64,000 nt of DNA from Sporomusaceae bacterium UBA7701. Its GTDB lineage: Bacteria > Bacillota > Negativicutes > Sporomusales > UBA7701. The stretch's first letter is position 1, and each line of letters begins with the position of its first letter. Positions 48,437 to 56,870 of the stretch are shown piece after piece. The stretch spans positions 207,268-271,267 of the forward strand of contig DLGF01000014.1 in NCBI GenBank assembly GCA_002482545.1, given 5' to 3'. Position numbers and translations under genes: made by a program. The notes beneath the pieces were generated by a model that ran no database searches, was not told where the DNA came from, and worked only from the letters and a program-made list of their open reading frames with translations.

Positions 48437-49081
48437 ATGACGGTGCTCGCGTTCAACGGAAGCCCGAGAAAAGCCTGGAATACCGCAACCTTGCTGAAAC
48501 ACGCCCTCGAAGGCGCTGCGGCCCGGGGAGCGAAGACTGAGCTGATTCACCTTTATGATCTGGATTTTAAAGGGTGTATCAGCTGTTTCGCCTGTAAGCT
48601 CAAGGGCGGCCCCAGCTATGGCCGGTGCGCGGTTCAGGATGATCTGACCCCGGTGTTGCGCAAAGTCCGCGAAGCCGACGCGCTGATTTTCGGGTCCCCC
48701 ATCTACATCGGCGCGGTTACCGGTGAAATGCGCTCCTTCCTGGAGCGGCTGGTATTTCCGTATCTGGTGTATGACGCGAATTATTCCTCCCTTTTCCCCG
48801 GGAAGCTGCCGACAGGGTTTATTTATACGCTGGGAGCCGACGAGCGCCGGATGAAAGAGGCGGGCTACGACCAGTCCGCCAAAATGACCGAAATGCTGCT
48901 GGCGAGAATTTTTGGAACAGCCGAGTCCCTATTGGTGACCGACACCTATCAGTTCGACGACTACGCCAAATATGTCGCGACCGCCTTCGATGTTGATCAC
49001 AAGGCAAGGGTACGAAGCGAGGAATTCCCCAAATCCTGTCAGAAGGCTTATGAGATGGGCAGGCGACTGGCCTCCGGCTGA
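48437..49081 (+). CDS. NADPH-dependent FMN reductase/iron-sulfur-type flavoprotein
   Basis: A 214-residue flavodoxin-fold protein. VLAFNGSPRKAWNTATLLKH is the FMN phosphate loop; GCISCFACKLKGG followed by RCAVQDD has three cysteines in the place where iron-sulfur flavoproteins bind a cluster; FGSPIYIGAVTGEMRSFLER is the second FMN loop. Members reduce quinones or pass electrons in anaerobes, and are often under redox-sensing regulators. GGAGG precedes the ATG. The 25-bp operator upstream links it to the HxlR regulator encoded 16 kb away. Whether a cluster is bound is uncertain (only three Cys visible in the motif). Confidence 0.87.
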   Translation: MTVLAFNGSPRKAWNTATLLKHALEGAAARGAKTELIHLYDLDFKGCISCFACKLKGGPSYGRCAVQDDLTPVLRKVREADALIFGSPIYIGAVTGEMRSFLERLVFPYLVYDANYSSLFPGKLPTGFIYTLGADERRMKEAGYDQSAKMTEMLLARIFGTAESLLVTDTYQFDDYAKYVATAFDVDHKARVRSEEFPKSCQKAYEMGRRLASG

Positions 49082-49430
49082 GGGTGAAATCGCGGTCCGC
49101 GGTTTATAGAGCTGAAGGCCGGCTCCGGCTCAAAGTAAATTTTTTATTAACATTTTAATTGTCAATTGACGGAGAAAATTACTGCAGCGTACAATTGAGA
49201 CAGACACAAGCCTCTTGTTCGCCGATAAATACGGGCGCCTCATCCGGAGAAAAACCGGTCCATCCGGCTTGAATCAGGCAATAGTCCCCGCTGCTTGCCG
49301 GGGCCGGTTCCCTTGTTTGAGTTTCCTGCTTTATTTTTCGACAAGACATTTGCATAAATTGACAAAACATGCTACATTTATAAACATATTCTATTAAAGC
49401 TTTAATAATATCGATAAATAAAATACTTTG
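49082..49430. other. Gene-free interval upstream of the c-di-GMP riboswitch
   Basis: AT-rich toward its right end, with a perfect TTGACA at 49359-49364 that lacks a good -10 at 16-18 bp. A minus-strand 63-codon frame (49179-49370) with several cysteines is open but has no ribosome binding site. The promoter of the riboswitch transcript must lie here; I cannot place it. Confidence 0.4.
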
Positions 49431-49502
49431 GCAAACCTATCGAAAGATGGGGACGCAAAGCTATGGGTCTAAGGACAGGTGTCTATGATTGCCAGGTTGC
49501 TG
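49431..49502 (+). ncRNA. Cyclic-di-GMP-I (GEMM-I) riboswitch aptamer
   Basis: The order of conserved blocks matches the GEMM-I class: GCAAACC, a GAAA tetraloop stem, GGGACGCAAAGC, GGTCTAAGG, then GCCAGGTTGC closing P1 (GCAA-ACCT with AGGTTGC). The second stem carries ATGATTGCC in place of the tetraloop-receptor strand. Ligand is the second messenger cyclic di-GMP. It is followed within 30 nt by a terminator hairpin and controls the chemoreceptor gene at 49650, consistent with GEMM-I control of motility and chemotaxis genes. Confidence 0.92.
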
Positions 49503-49526
49503 CTATGTCAATGGCATAGTACTTGC

Positions 49527-49552
49527 AGTCAGGCGGAAGTCTGACTTTTTTT
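49527..49552 (+). terminator. Intrinsic terminator of the riboswitch expression platform
   Basis: AGTCAG pairs with CTGACT around GCGGAAGT and is followed by TTTTTTT. It lies between aptamer and chemoreceptor gene, so ligand binding should switch transcription read-through. A second small stem CTATG/CATAG (49503-49519) lies between aptamer and terminator. Confidence 0.85.
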
Positions 49553-49649
49553 GCACCTTTCCTTATTCCCGGCTTTCGCCGCCGCAAATGCCTGAGACAT
49601 TCGCTACCAAAAAGGCTTGAAAGTCAAAATTTTGAGGAGGGAAGTTAAC

Positions 49650-51635
49650 TTGTTTCAGATGAGTTCCAGTTTACGGGCAAAAATGCTGGTGTGGCTGATA
49701 CCGCCTATTTTCATCATCTCGGTTGCCACTTCAATCTACAGCTACCATCAGGCGCGCACGGCGATCCACGACGAGGTCATCAACACCGCTGAATTGATTG
49801 AGCAAAATTTCAACGCCGAAATCAACACCTCGTTGACCGCCAAGGAAGCGGCAGTTAATGCGATGCTTGTTTTCATCGGCCAGAAAGAAGTGCCGAGCGA
49901 AGAATTGATCAATACACTGAAGACCGTCAAAAATTCCAACAAAGGGTTTGTAAACGTTTTCGTGGCCTTCGAAGATAAAAGGTATTTTGAGTCCAACGGG
50001 TGGATACCTCCCGCCGACTATGATCCAAGGCCGCGTCCTTGGTACAAGAAAGCGATGGCTTCCGACGACGTGGCCTATTCCGAAGTTTACGAAGACAAGG
50101 GGAGTCATCAGTATGTGGTCAGCGTAGTCAAAAAGATCGTCCGGGACGGAAAACCGGTCGGAGTCCTGGGAATCGATCTGACGTTACAGGAAGTCCAGGC
50201 GCTGGCCGCCCAAATCACCCTGGGGAAAACCGGTCACGGCTATATACTCGATTCTGCCGGAAACTTCATCTATCATCCTGACAAAACCATGGCCGACAAC
50301 ATCGCTTCCGTCAATGAGAATCTGGCCAAGAGCTTGCTGAGCGGCAAACCGGTTACCCAACTGGTGACAGACAACGGGGTCGAGAAATTATATATATCCA
50401 ATCCCATGGAAAAAACCGGCTGGATCATCGTTACAAGCGCGCCAACCAGCGAGTTGTATGAGAGCGTCGCGGCCCTGGGCCGCTTTTCGGTGATCTCCAC
50501 CATTGCCAGCGTCCTTATTCTCGCAACGATTATCATCTGGCGGATAAGCCGCATCACCAAATCCATCGGCAACTTGGCGGCAATGGTGTCCCGGGTCGCT
50601 TCCGGCGACCTGTCGCTGCGCATGGACACCCTGAAACAAGAAACCGGCAAAGATGAAATCGGTGTTCTGGTGTCGGGTTTTTACAATATGTTCAGCCAAC
50701 TGCACAGCCTGATCCGGCAAGTGTCGATAAGTTCACAGCAGCTTGCCGCATTTTCGCAGCAGCTGACCGCCAACACGGAGCAGTCGGCCCAGGCGGCCAA
50801 TCAGGTGGCAACGACCATCTCCCAAGTGGCCCAGGGCGCCGAAAAGCAATTGAACTCCGTTGAAGAAGCCAGGGCGGTGACCGGTCAAATCCTGACGGAT
50901 ATCCAGCATGTCGCCGCCCGCTCCAATAATGTCGCCGGCGTTTCGGACAAGGCCGCCCGGGCCGCGTCGTCCGGCGGGGAAGCAATCGGTTCCGCCGTCA
51001 AGCAAATGAACAATATCGAAAACACGGTTACAACCTCTGCGGAGATCGTCTTGAAACTGGGCGAACGCTCCCAGGAAATCGGCCAGATCGTCGATGCGAT
51101 CGCCGGCATTGCGGGACAGACCAATCTGCTTGCCCTTAATGCCGCCATTGAAGCCGCCCGCGCGGGTGAACAAGGCCGGGGCTTCGCGGTGGTTGCCGAA
51201 GAAGTGCGCCACCTGGCTGAACAATCCCAAGACGCGGCCAAACAAATTGCCACCTTGGTCGGCGAAATCCAGGCCGACACCGAAAAGGCGGTTGTGGCGA
51301 TGAATGCCGGCACAAAAGAAGCCAAGATAGGCACAGAGGTTGTCAGCGCCGCCGGCACCACCTTCGCCAATATATTGGAACTTATCAACAATGTTTCGCA
51401 GCAGACCCAGGAAATATCGTCAGCCATTCAACAGACGGCCGCGGGCAGTCAACAAATAGCCGGTTCGATCCGGGAAATCACCGCAATCACCAAGGACACC
51501 GCGGGGCAGACCCAGACGGTTTCAGCCGCTACGGAGGAGCAGTCGGCATCCATGGAAGAGATTGCGGCCGCCTGCCAGAATATGTCTAGAATGGCGGCGG
51601 AATTGCAGGATGCTGTCAGCAAATTTACCCTTTGA
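49650..51635 (+). CDS. Methyl-accepting chemotaxis protein with dCache domain
   Basis: A 661-residue chemoreceptor. First helix LVWLIPPIFIISVATSIYSY, periplasmic double-Cache domain (~35-285; WIPPADYDPRPRPWYKKAM is the Cache signature), second helix (~288-310), HAMP, then the cytoplasmic signalling domain with the hairpin tip EIGQIVDAIAGIAGQTNLLA and NAAIEAARAGEQGRGFAVVA. Cache chemoreceptors usually detect amino acids or organic acids. The start is TTG at 49650 with GAGGAGGG nine bases away; an ATG at 49659 is too far. Expression is controlled by the upstream c-di-GMP-I riboswitch. Confidence 0.94.
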   Translation: MFQMSSSLRAKMLVWLIPPIFIISVATSIYSYHQARTAIHDEVINTAELIEQNFNAEINTSLTAKEAAVNAMLVFIGQKEVPSEELINTLKTVKNSNKGFVNVFVAFEDKRYFESNGWIPPADYDPRPRPWYKKAMASDDVAYSEVYEDKGSHQYVVSVVKKIVRDGKPVGVLGIDLTLQEVQALAAQITLGKTGHGYILDSAGNFIYHPDKTMADNIASVNENLAKSLLSGKPVTQLVTDNGVEKLYISNPMEKTGWIIVTSAPTSELYESVAALGRFSVISTIASVLILATIIIWRISRITKSIGNLAAMVSRVASGDLSLRMDTLKQETGKDEIGVLVSGFYNMFSQLHSLIRQVSISSQQLAAFSQQLTANTEQSAQAANQVATTISQVAQGAEKQLNSVEEARAVTGQILTDIQHVAARSNNVAGVSDKAARAASSGGEAIGSAVKQMNNIENTVTTSAEIVLKLGERSQEIGQIVDAIAGIAGQTNLLALNAAIEAARAGEQGRGFAVVAEEVRHLAEQSQDAAKQIATLVGEIQADTEKAVVAMNAGTKEAKIGTEVVSAAGTTFANILELINNVSQQTQEISSAIQQTAAGSQQIAGSIREITAITKDTAGQTQTVSAATEEQSASMEEIAAACQNMSRMAAELQDAVSKFTL

Positions 51636-51693
51636 TTTCTTATTTCGCCCAAAGCTGCCTGCCAATGCGCAAGCAACAATAAGTTTTTCGCGG

Positions 51694-51727
51694 CAAAAGG
51701 CTGCCTCCCGTTGGAGGCAGCCTTTTG
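51694..51727 (+). terminator. Chemoreceptor terminator
   Basis: CAAAAGGCTGCCTCC pairs with GGAGGCAGCCTTTTG, loop CGTT, about 60 nt after the chemoreceptor stop. Confidence 0.75.
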
Positions 51728-51806
51728 GCCGTTGCCGAAAAGCCCTTCTTTCCAGCTCGCCGTCATTTCCCGCCGGCCGGCCGGCTGACCGGCCGGCCGA
51801 TATAGC

Positions 51807-51839
51807 AAAAAAGCCTTCCCGTACGGGAGGACTTTTTTT
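51807..51839. terminator. Convergent terminator before RNase J
   Basis: AAAAAAGCCTTCCCG and CGGGAGGACTTTTTTT form an interrupted stem with A/T runs on both sides, between the converging chemoreceptor and RNase J genes. A GC-only palindrome of CCGGCCGG units (51773-51799) lies next to it. Confidence 0.75.
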
Positions 51840-51876
51840 CATGCTGCGGAAGAAGGATCTTGGGGCCGGCGGATAT

Positions 51877-53538
51877 TTACAAGTCGACAATGATCGGTAA
51901 AATCATGGGCCGGCGGCCGGTTTTGGCGAACAGGAACTTGCTCAGCGCTTCCCGGATTCCCGTTTTCAAAGGGGCCCATTCGGTAACCGGTCCATTTTCA
52001 AAGCGCTCCAAAACCCCTTTGACGATTGTGCGCGTCTCGCTGATCAGAGCGTCCGCGTCCCGTACGTACACGAAGCCCCGGGACACGATGTCCGGACCGG
52101 CCAGTACGGAGCCTCGCTGCTTGTCCAAAGTGACAACCACGATCAATACACCGTCCTGGGAGAGCTGGCGCCGGTCGCGGATAACGATATTGCCCACGTC
52201 GCCGATACCCAGGCCGTCGACGAAAACATTCCCGGCCGTCACCTTGCCCGCCACGCGGCCTGCCCCCGCCGTGAACTCAAAGACATGCCCGTTTTCGCCG
52301 ATAAAGACATTTTCCTTGGGAATGCCCACTTTACTGGCAAGCTCACCGTGGGCCTTCAGCATATGATACTCGCCATGAACCGGAATGAGATATTGGGGAC
52401 GGACGAGATTGAGAATGAGCTTAAGCTCTTCCTGGCTTCCGTGGCCGGAGACATGGATGCCGGAAGACTTCTCATACACCACGTTCACGCCCAGCCGCAT
52501 CAGCGCGTCGATGATCCGGCCCACCGACCGCTCGTTGCCCGGTATGGGATTCGCCGCGATCAGCACGGTATCGCCGCGGGTCAACTCGACGCTGCGGTGG
52601 CTTTTGGACGCCAGGCGGCTCAGCGCTGCCATCGGCTCGCCCTGGCTGCCTGTGGTCAGAATCAAAATACGGTTGTCGGCATAGCGGCCAATTTCATCCG
52701 TTTCTATCAATACCCCTTCCGGGATGGTCATATAACCCAGTTCAACGGCTTTGGACACGACGGTTACCATGCTCCGCCCCAGGAGAGCTACTTTGCGCCC
52801 GTATTGGCAGGCCGAGTTGATCGCCTGCTGCAGTCTGGGCACGTTGGAAGCAAAGGTGGTGAGGATGATCCGGCCGGCTGCCGCGCGAAAATGCTCATCC
52901 AAGGCCTCGCTTACCGTGCGCTCCGACTTGGTGTAGCCCGGCCGCGCCGCATTGGTGCTGTCGGAGAGCAGCACCAGAACCCCCTGGTCCCCCAGTTCGG
53001 CAAATTTATGAATATCGATCATCTTTCCGTCAACAGGGGTTTGGTCAATCTTGAAGTCGCCGGTATGAACCACCGTGCCCACCGGCGTCCTGAAATAAAT
53101 CCCGAGCGCATCGGCGATGGAATGGTTGACCCGGATAAAGCCGATCTCGAATGGCCCGGCCTTGATCGAGTCTCCCGGCGCGACCGGGATCAAGTTGCTG
53201 CTCGAAACATTATATTCCTTCAGCCGCCCTTCCACCAGGCCTAGCGTAAGGCGGGACCCGTACACCGGGACGTCGACCTGGCCCAGAAGATGGAATAAGG
53301 AGCCGATATGGTCTTCATGGCCGTGGGTAAGCACGACAGCCCGGATTTTATCCCTATTGTCAAATAAATAGGTCATATCCGGGATGACTAAATCAATTCC
53401 CAGCATGTCTTCTTCCGGAAACGCCAGTCCGGAATCGAGCACAACCATATCATCGCCACAGCGGAAGACGGTCATATTTTTGCCGACCTCGCCAAGACCG
53501 CCCAGCGGTATAATCAATAATTTGTCGCCTTCGTTCAA
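51877..53538 (-). CDS. rnj: Ribonuclease J
   Basis: A 553-residue metallo-beta-lactamase/beta-CASP ribonuclease of the RNase J type, a 5'-3' exo- and endonuclease in mRNA decay and rRNA processing. VLTHGHEDHIGS is the zinc motif, VNHSIADALG and VHTGDFKID the further ligands, HVSGHGSQEEL and VHGEYHML the beta-CASP motifs, and the C-terminal domain ends FLFAKTGRRPMILPIIVDL. The start is TTG at 53538, seven bases after GGAGG; an upstream ATG at 53559 would place that site inside the gene. Strong promoter at 53683-53711. Single-gene unit. Confidence 0.95.
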   Translation of the reverse strand: MNEGDKLLIIPLGGLGEVGKNMTVFRCGDDMVVLDSGLAFPEEDMLGIDLVIPDMTYLFDNRDKIRAVVLTHGHEDHIGSLFHLLGQVDVPVYGSRLTLGLVEGRLKEYNVSSSNLIPVAPGDSIKAGPFEIGFIRVNHSIADALGIYFRTPVGTVVHTGDFKIDQTPVDGKMIDIHKFAELGDQGVLVLLSDSTNAARPGYTKSERTVSEALDEHFRAAAGRIILTTFASNVPRLQQAINSACQYGRKVALLGRSMVTVVSKAVELGYMTIPEGVLIETDEIGRYADNRILILTTGSQGEPMAALSRLASKSHRSVELTRGDTVLIAANPIPGNERSVGRIIDALMRLGVNVVYEKSSGIHVSGHGSQEELKLILNLVRPQYLIPVHGEYHMLKAHGELASKVGIPKENVFIGENGHVFEFTAGAGRVAGKVTAGNVFVDGLGIGDVGNIVIRDRRQLSQDGVLIVVVTLDKQRGSVLAGPDIVSRGFVYVRDADALISETRTIVKGVLERFENGPVTEWAPLKTGIREALSKFLFAKTGRRPMILPIIVDL

Positions 53539-53682
53539 GGAAACACCTCCAAAATACACCTAGTCTAAGAAAAGGCTTCCGCACAGCCCTGTCGGCTCTC
53601 GGCCCGCCTGCGTTCACGCTACGTTTACTTACCAGCCGCACCTTATGATAAACCTCAGCGTCCGCTCACTTCTTGTCGCCTC

Positions 53683-53711
53683 ATTATATCCAACCTGAGC
53701 CTGGTTTGCAA
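53683..53711 (-). promoter_or_regulatory. RNase J promoter
   Basis: Minus-strand TTGCAA (53706-53711) and TATAAT (53683-53688) with a 17-bp spacer. Start near 53676, giving a leader of about 138 nt. Confidence 0.7.
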
Positions 53712-54004
53712 GCAGTACCCCTTTCCGCCAATAACGGCGCGGCATGAACCAGGCGGAAAACCTTCCCCAGCCGTTGCGCCAAACTCAGGCCGGCTTATTG
53801 ATTATTGTTTCTTTATTGGCGCAGAAGACTCCTCCTGCCATGAATCCGTCCGATTCTGCTTATTCGCCAAAATTTTCGGCCGTGTTGTCATGAATCTCAG
53901 CGCCGCTTCACAGGCGCCCATTCTCCCGTCCGCCAACACCTCGGCCCAAACCGTTGCCGGCTTACCTGCTTCGAAGCCGAGGAGCGGGAAATAATTTTCA
54001 TCCT
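53712..54004. other. Gene-free interval upstream of the encapsulin operon
   Basis: About 290 bases between the RNase J promoter and the encapsulin operator. No gene, hairpin or motif stands out. Confidence 0.4.
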
Positions 54005-54028
54005 AATCAATAATAATTATTATTGATT
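54005..54028. promoter_or_regulatory. 24-bp perfect palindrome, Fur/PerR-type operator candidate
   Basis: The half AATCAATAATAA is followed by its exact reverse complement. The ATAATNATTAT core is that of Fur/PerR-family boxes, although the flanks match neither consensus fully. Its right end contains the -35 hexamer of the encapsulin promoter, so a bound repressor would block transcription. Confidence 0.65.
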
Positions 54029-54050
54029 AATAACTACTGCGTGCTATAAT
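54023..54050 (+). promoter_or_regulatory. Promoter of the encapsulin operon
   Basis: TTGATT (54023-54028) and TATAAT (54045-54050), 16-bp spacer; start near 54057. The 120-nt leader contains palindromes ATGCCGAATTCGGCAT (54072-54087) and ATGGCAAATTGCCAT (54139-54153). Confidence 0.7.
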
Positions 54051-54180
54051 AAACATATAGCAAACCTTGCCATGCCGAATTCGGCATTGGCCGGGGCGAT
54101 TTCCGGCCGTGCGGGTTCGCCTCTCGCAGGAGCCAGCAATGGCAAATTGCCATAAAAAACAATGAAAGGATGATCCATCG

Positions 54181-54540
54181 ATGCCTAATTTTGCCAATCC
54201 CTTTCAGGGGAACGTGAACAGAAAGCTCACTCAGGAGGAGCTCATTCAGGCCATTCGCCTGAACATCGCCGGCGAATTGGAAGCCATTTATGTTTATGAC
54301 GCTCATGTTCAGGCAACCGACAATCCGGTAGCCAAAAAAGTCATCGGCGATATCCGCGACGAGGAAAAGGCCCATGTGGGAGAACTGATGGCTCTGCTGC
54401 GGTTTCTGGATCCTCAGGAGGCCGAGCACTTTGCTTCGGGCGAAGGCGAGGTAAAAGAAATGCTGGAGGAATTGGGTCTGAGCAAGCCCTCCCTGCAACC
54501 GGCCGCCCAGGCTACGATCGGCACGCTAATTCAAAAATAG
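54181..54540 (+). CDS. Encapsulated ferritin-like protein (EncFtn), encapsulin cargo
   Basis: A 119-residue two-helix ferritin-like protein. The iron-site residues line up with Rhodospirillum rubrum EncFtn numbering as I recall it: Glu32 and Tyr39 in ELEAIYVYD, Glu62 and His65 in RDEEKAHVGEL; Glu34 of the entry site is kept but position 31 is Gly and 38 is Val (Glu and Trp in R. rubrum). It should dimerise into a ring with ferroxidase activity. The last nine residues ATIGTLIQK follow a disordered linker and fit an encapsulin cargo-loading peptide. GAAAGGATG upstream; encapsulin gene 15 nt downstream. Control by the Fur/PerR-like palindrome at 54005 is likely. Confidence 0.88.
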   Translation: MPNFANPFQGNVNRKLTQEELIQAIRLNIAGELEAIYVYDAHVQATDNPVAKKVIGDIRDEEKAHVGELMALLRFLDPQEAEHFASGEGEVKEMLEELGLSKPSLQPAAQATIGTLIQK

Positions 54541-54555
54541 TCAGGAGGAATGAAA

Positions 54556-55392
54556 ATGGATTTCCTATCCAGAGACGAAGCCCCCTTTACCCCGGAACAG
54601 TGGGCCAAAGTGGACGAGGTGGTTGTTCAAACCGCCAAGCAGGTGCTCACCGGCAGGAAGCTGATACATATGTACGGCCCCTTGGGAGCGGGCGTGCAGA
54701 GTGTTCACATTGATGATTTCGGTGCCATCGGTCAAGGCGAGGTGGACTTTTTCGGCGAGAGCGACGGCCCTGCCGTAAAAACGCTGAACCGGCGATTTGC
54801 CGAAATACCCTTGGTGTATAAGGATTTTTCCTTGGCCTGGCGGGATATGGAAAACAGCAGGCAATTGGGGTTGCCGCTCGATCTTTCGGCTGCGGCCAAT
54901 GCGGCCGCCCAGTGTGCCCGCAAGGAAGACGAACTGATCTTTCTCGGCAACAGCGCTTTGGGTTATGAAGGGCTTCTGAATGTTGCCGGTGCGACCAGGC
55001 TGGCGAAGCAGGATTGGCGGGAAGGTGAAAATGCCTTCCTGGATATCGCCGGGGCGCTCGCCGGGTTGACCGGAAAAGGCTTCGTCGGCAAATTCGCCCT
55101 CGTCGTAAGTCCCGACCTTTATATGCAGATGCAGCGCCTCCAGCCCGTCACCGGACTGCTGGAGATCGAACGCGTGAAACAATTGCTGGACGGCAACCTC
55201 TATCAGACCGCGGTGCTCGGTTCCAATAAGGCGGTGCTGGTGTGCGCCGAACCGCAAAACATGGATTTGGTGGTCGGGCAGGATATGATCACCGGCTATC
55301 TGGGACCGGAGAAACTCAATCACGCCTTCCGCATCCTGGAGACAATTCTGCTCCGGGTAAAAAGAAAGGATGCCGTCGTAATCTTTGAATAA
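54556..55392 (+). CDS. Encapsulin shell protein (family 1, HK97 fold)
   Basis: A 278-residue nanocompartment shell protein. The N-terminus MDFLSRDEAPFTPEQWAKVD is characteristic of family 1 encapsulins (Linocin M18/PF04454), followed by LTGRKLIHMYGPLGAGV and a P-domain/E-loop region; the end DMITGYLGPEKLNHAFRILE and VKRKDAVVIFE is the A-domain finish. Length is close to the ~265 residues of the T=1, 60-subunit type. The ATG at 54556 has AGGAGG at 8 nt. It would enclose EncFtn for iron storage and protection from oxidative stress. A 20-bp terminator follows immediately. Confidence 0.93.
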   Translation: MDFLSRDEAPFTPEQWAKVDEVVVQTAKQVLTGRKLIHMYGPLGAGVQSVHIDDFGAIGQGEVDFFGESDGPAVKTLNRRFAEIPLVYKDFSLAWRDMENSRQLGLPLDLSAAANAAAQCARKEDELIFLGNSALGYEGLLNVAGATRLAKQDWREGENAFLDIAGALAGLTGKGFVGKFALVVSPDLYMQMQRLQPVTGLLEIERVKQLLDGNLYQTAVLGSNKAVLVCAEPQNMDLVVGQDMITGYLGPEKLNHAFRILETILLRVKRKDAVVIFE

Positions 55393-55399
55393 GAGCACG

Positions 55400-55443
55400 C
55401 TGCAAGGAAGGGAGCCGGCCTAAGCCGGCTCCCTTCCTTGCAG
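55400..55443 (+). terminator. Encapsulin operon terminator
   Basis: A perfect 20-bp stem beginning CTGCAAGGAAGGGAGCCGGC, loop CTAA, 8 nt after the encapsulin stop codon. Confidence 0.75.
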
Positions 55444-55463
55444 ACAAACCCAGGCGTATTCCC

Positions 55464-55504
55464 CCTCCGCCCAGTCCAGGCAGTCTGCCTGGATTGGGCG
55501 GAGG
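55464..55504 (-). terminator. Malic enzyme terminator hairpin
   Basis: CCTCCGCCCA-TCCAGGCA pairs with TGCCTGGA-TGGGCGGAGG with a single mismatch, directly downstream of the malic enzyme stop on the minus strand; T-rich sequence is lacking. Confidence 0.6.
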
Positions 55505-55511
55505 ACCTGAA

Positions 55512-56741
55512 TTACCTGCCCAGCTTGATCCGGGCCGCGGCTTTCTTCCGTACTTCTTCGGGATCGACGATGATCCGGGCCACTCCGCTGGCGATCGCCG
55601 CTTTCGCCACCGCGGCGGCCACGGCCGGGGCGACCCGCGGATCGAAGACATTCGCCACCACATAGTCCTCCCGCATTTCTTCCGTCGGCACCAGTTCCGC
55701 CAAGGCGTGGGCGGCGGCCAGCTTCATTTCCTCATTGATCTGCCGGGCCCGGACATCTAATGCGCCCCGGAACAGGCCGGGGAAAACGCTGGAGTTGTTC
55801 ACCTGGTTGGGAGCGTCCGAGCGCCCCGTGCCGGCCACGCGCGCTCCGGCGGCTTTGGCCTCTTCATAGCTGGTTTCCGGTACCGGGTTGGCCATGGCGA
55901 TAACAATGGAATCGGCGGCCATGCTGCCAATGATCTCCCTGGTAAACGCCCCTGGCGCGGATACGCCGACAAGGACGTCGGCCCCTTTAGCCATCGCCGT
56001 GAGATCGCCCCGCCGCTTCTCTCGGTTGGTGTCCCTGGCCAACGCGGCCTGAACCCGGTTGAGGCCGGGCATGCCGTCGTACAGGGCGCCCTGGACATCC
56101 ACCACGGTGAAGTCGCGGGCTCCGGCATTGACCAGCATGCGGCCGATGGCGGTACCGGCGGCGCCGGCCCCGTTCAATACGACTTTGGCGGTCCCGATGT
56201 CCTTTTTCACGAAGCGCAGGGCCGCCAGAACCGCGGCCAGGGCGGCGATCGCAGTGCCGTGCTGGTCGTCGTGGAAGACGGGGATATCCATCATTTCCTT
56301 CAGCCGGTCTTCGATGTCATAGCACTTAGGCGACGAAATATCTTCCAGGTTAATACCGGCAAAGGTCGGCTGGAGCAACCGGACGGTTTCGATAAATTTG
56401 TCCGGGTCTTTGGTATCGATACAGATGGGGATGGCGTCAACGTCGCCGAACACCTTGTAGAGCACCGACTTGCCTTCCATGACCGGCATCGCCGCTTCCG
56501 GGCCGATGTCCCCCAGCCCCAGGACCCTCGTGCCGTCCGTGACGACTCCGACCAGATTGCCGCGGCAGGTAAGTTCAAAGGACAAATCCTTATCGGCCTT
56601 GATATCCTTGCAGGGTTCGGCAACGCCCGGGGTATAGGCCACTGCCAGATCATGCATATTTTGGAGCGGCGCTTTCTTCGCCACTCCGAGAATTCCCTGG
56701 TTGTCCCTACGGACTTTTAGAGCTTCATCGCGGATGGTCAT
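55512..56741 (-). CDS. NAD(P)-dependent malic enzyme
   Basis: A 409-residue short-form malic enzyme converting malate to pyruvate and CO2. AVAYTPGVAEPCKDI, TDGTRVLGLGDIGPEAAMPV and the catalytic/metal block INLEDISSPKCYDIEDRL and FHDDQHGTAI form the first domain; VVLNGAGAAGTAIGRML is the NAD(P) motif. Length matches bacterial short malic enzymes (MaeB N-terminal part, MalS/YtsJ). Single-gene unit. With mdh at 38.6 kb it links oxaloacetate, malate and pyruvate in a fermentative metabolism. Cofactor preference not decided. Confidence 0.93.
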   Translation of the reverse strand: MTIRDEALKVRRDNQGILGVAKKAPLQNMHDLAVAYTPGVAEPCKDIKADKDLSFELTCRGNLVGVVTDGTRVLGLGDIGPEAAMPVMEGKSVLYKVFGDVDAIPICIDTKDPDKFIETVRLLQPTFAGINLEDISSPKCYDIEDRLKEMMDIPVFHDDQHGTAIAALAAVLAALRFVKKDIGTAKVVLNGAGAAGTAIGRMLVNAGARDFTVVDVQGALYDGMPGLNRVQAALARDTNREKRRGDLTAMAKGADVLVGVSAPGAFTREIIGSMAADSIVIAMANPVPETSYEEAKAAGARVAGTGRSDAPNQVNNSSVFPGLFRGALDVRARQINEEMKLAAAHALAELVPTEEMREDYVVANVFDPRVAPAVAAAVAKAAIASGVARIIVDPEEVRKKAAARIKLGR

Positions 56742-56870
56742 GTCGATACCTCTCTTCTCAGTAGTAAGGTTTCTAAAATAATACTACCACAGCCCCGCCA
56801 CTTTCCGCCAGAACCGGCCGCTTCCCCGGACAACCGGGTTGCCTGCCGGGACAGGAATCCATGTTTTCCG

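Noticed and set aside
49179..49370. 63-codon minus-strand frame with several cysteines
   Set aside because: No ribosome binding site and it lies in the probable promoter region of the riboswitch transcript; not enough support to call a gene.
53559..53559. ATG at 53559 as RNase J start
   Set aside because: The GGAGG site lies downstream of it, seven bases before the TTG at 53538, which also matches the family N-terminus.
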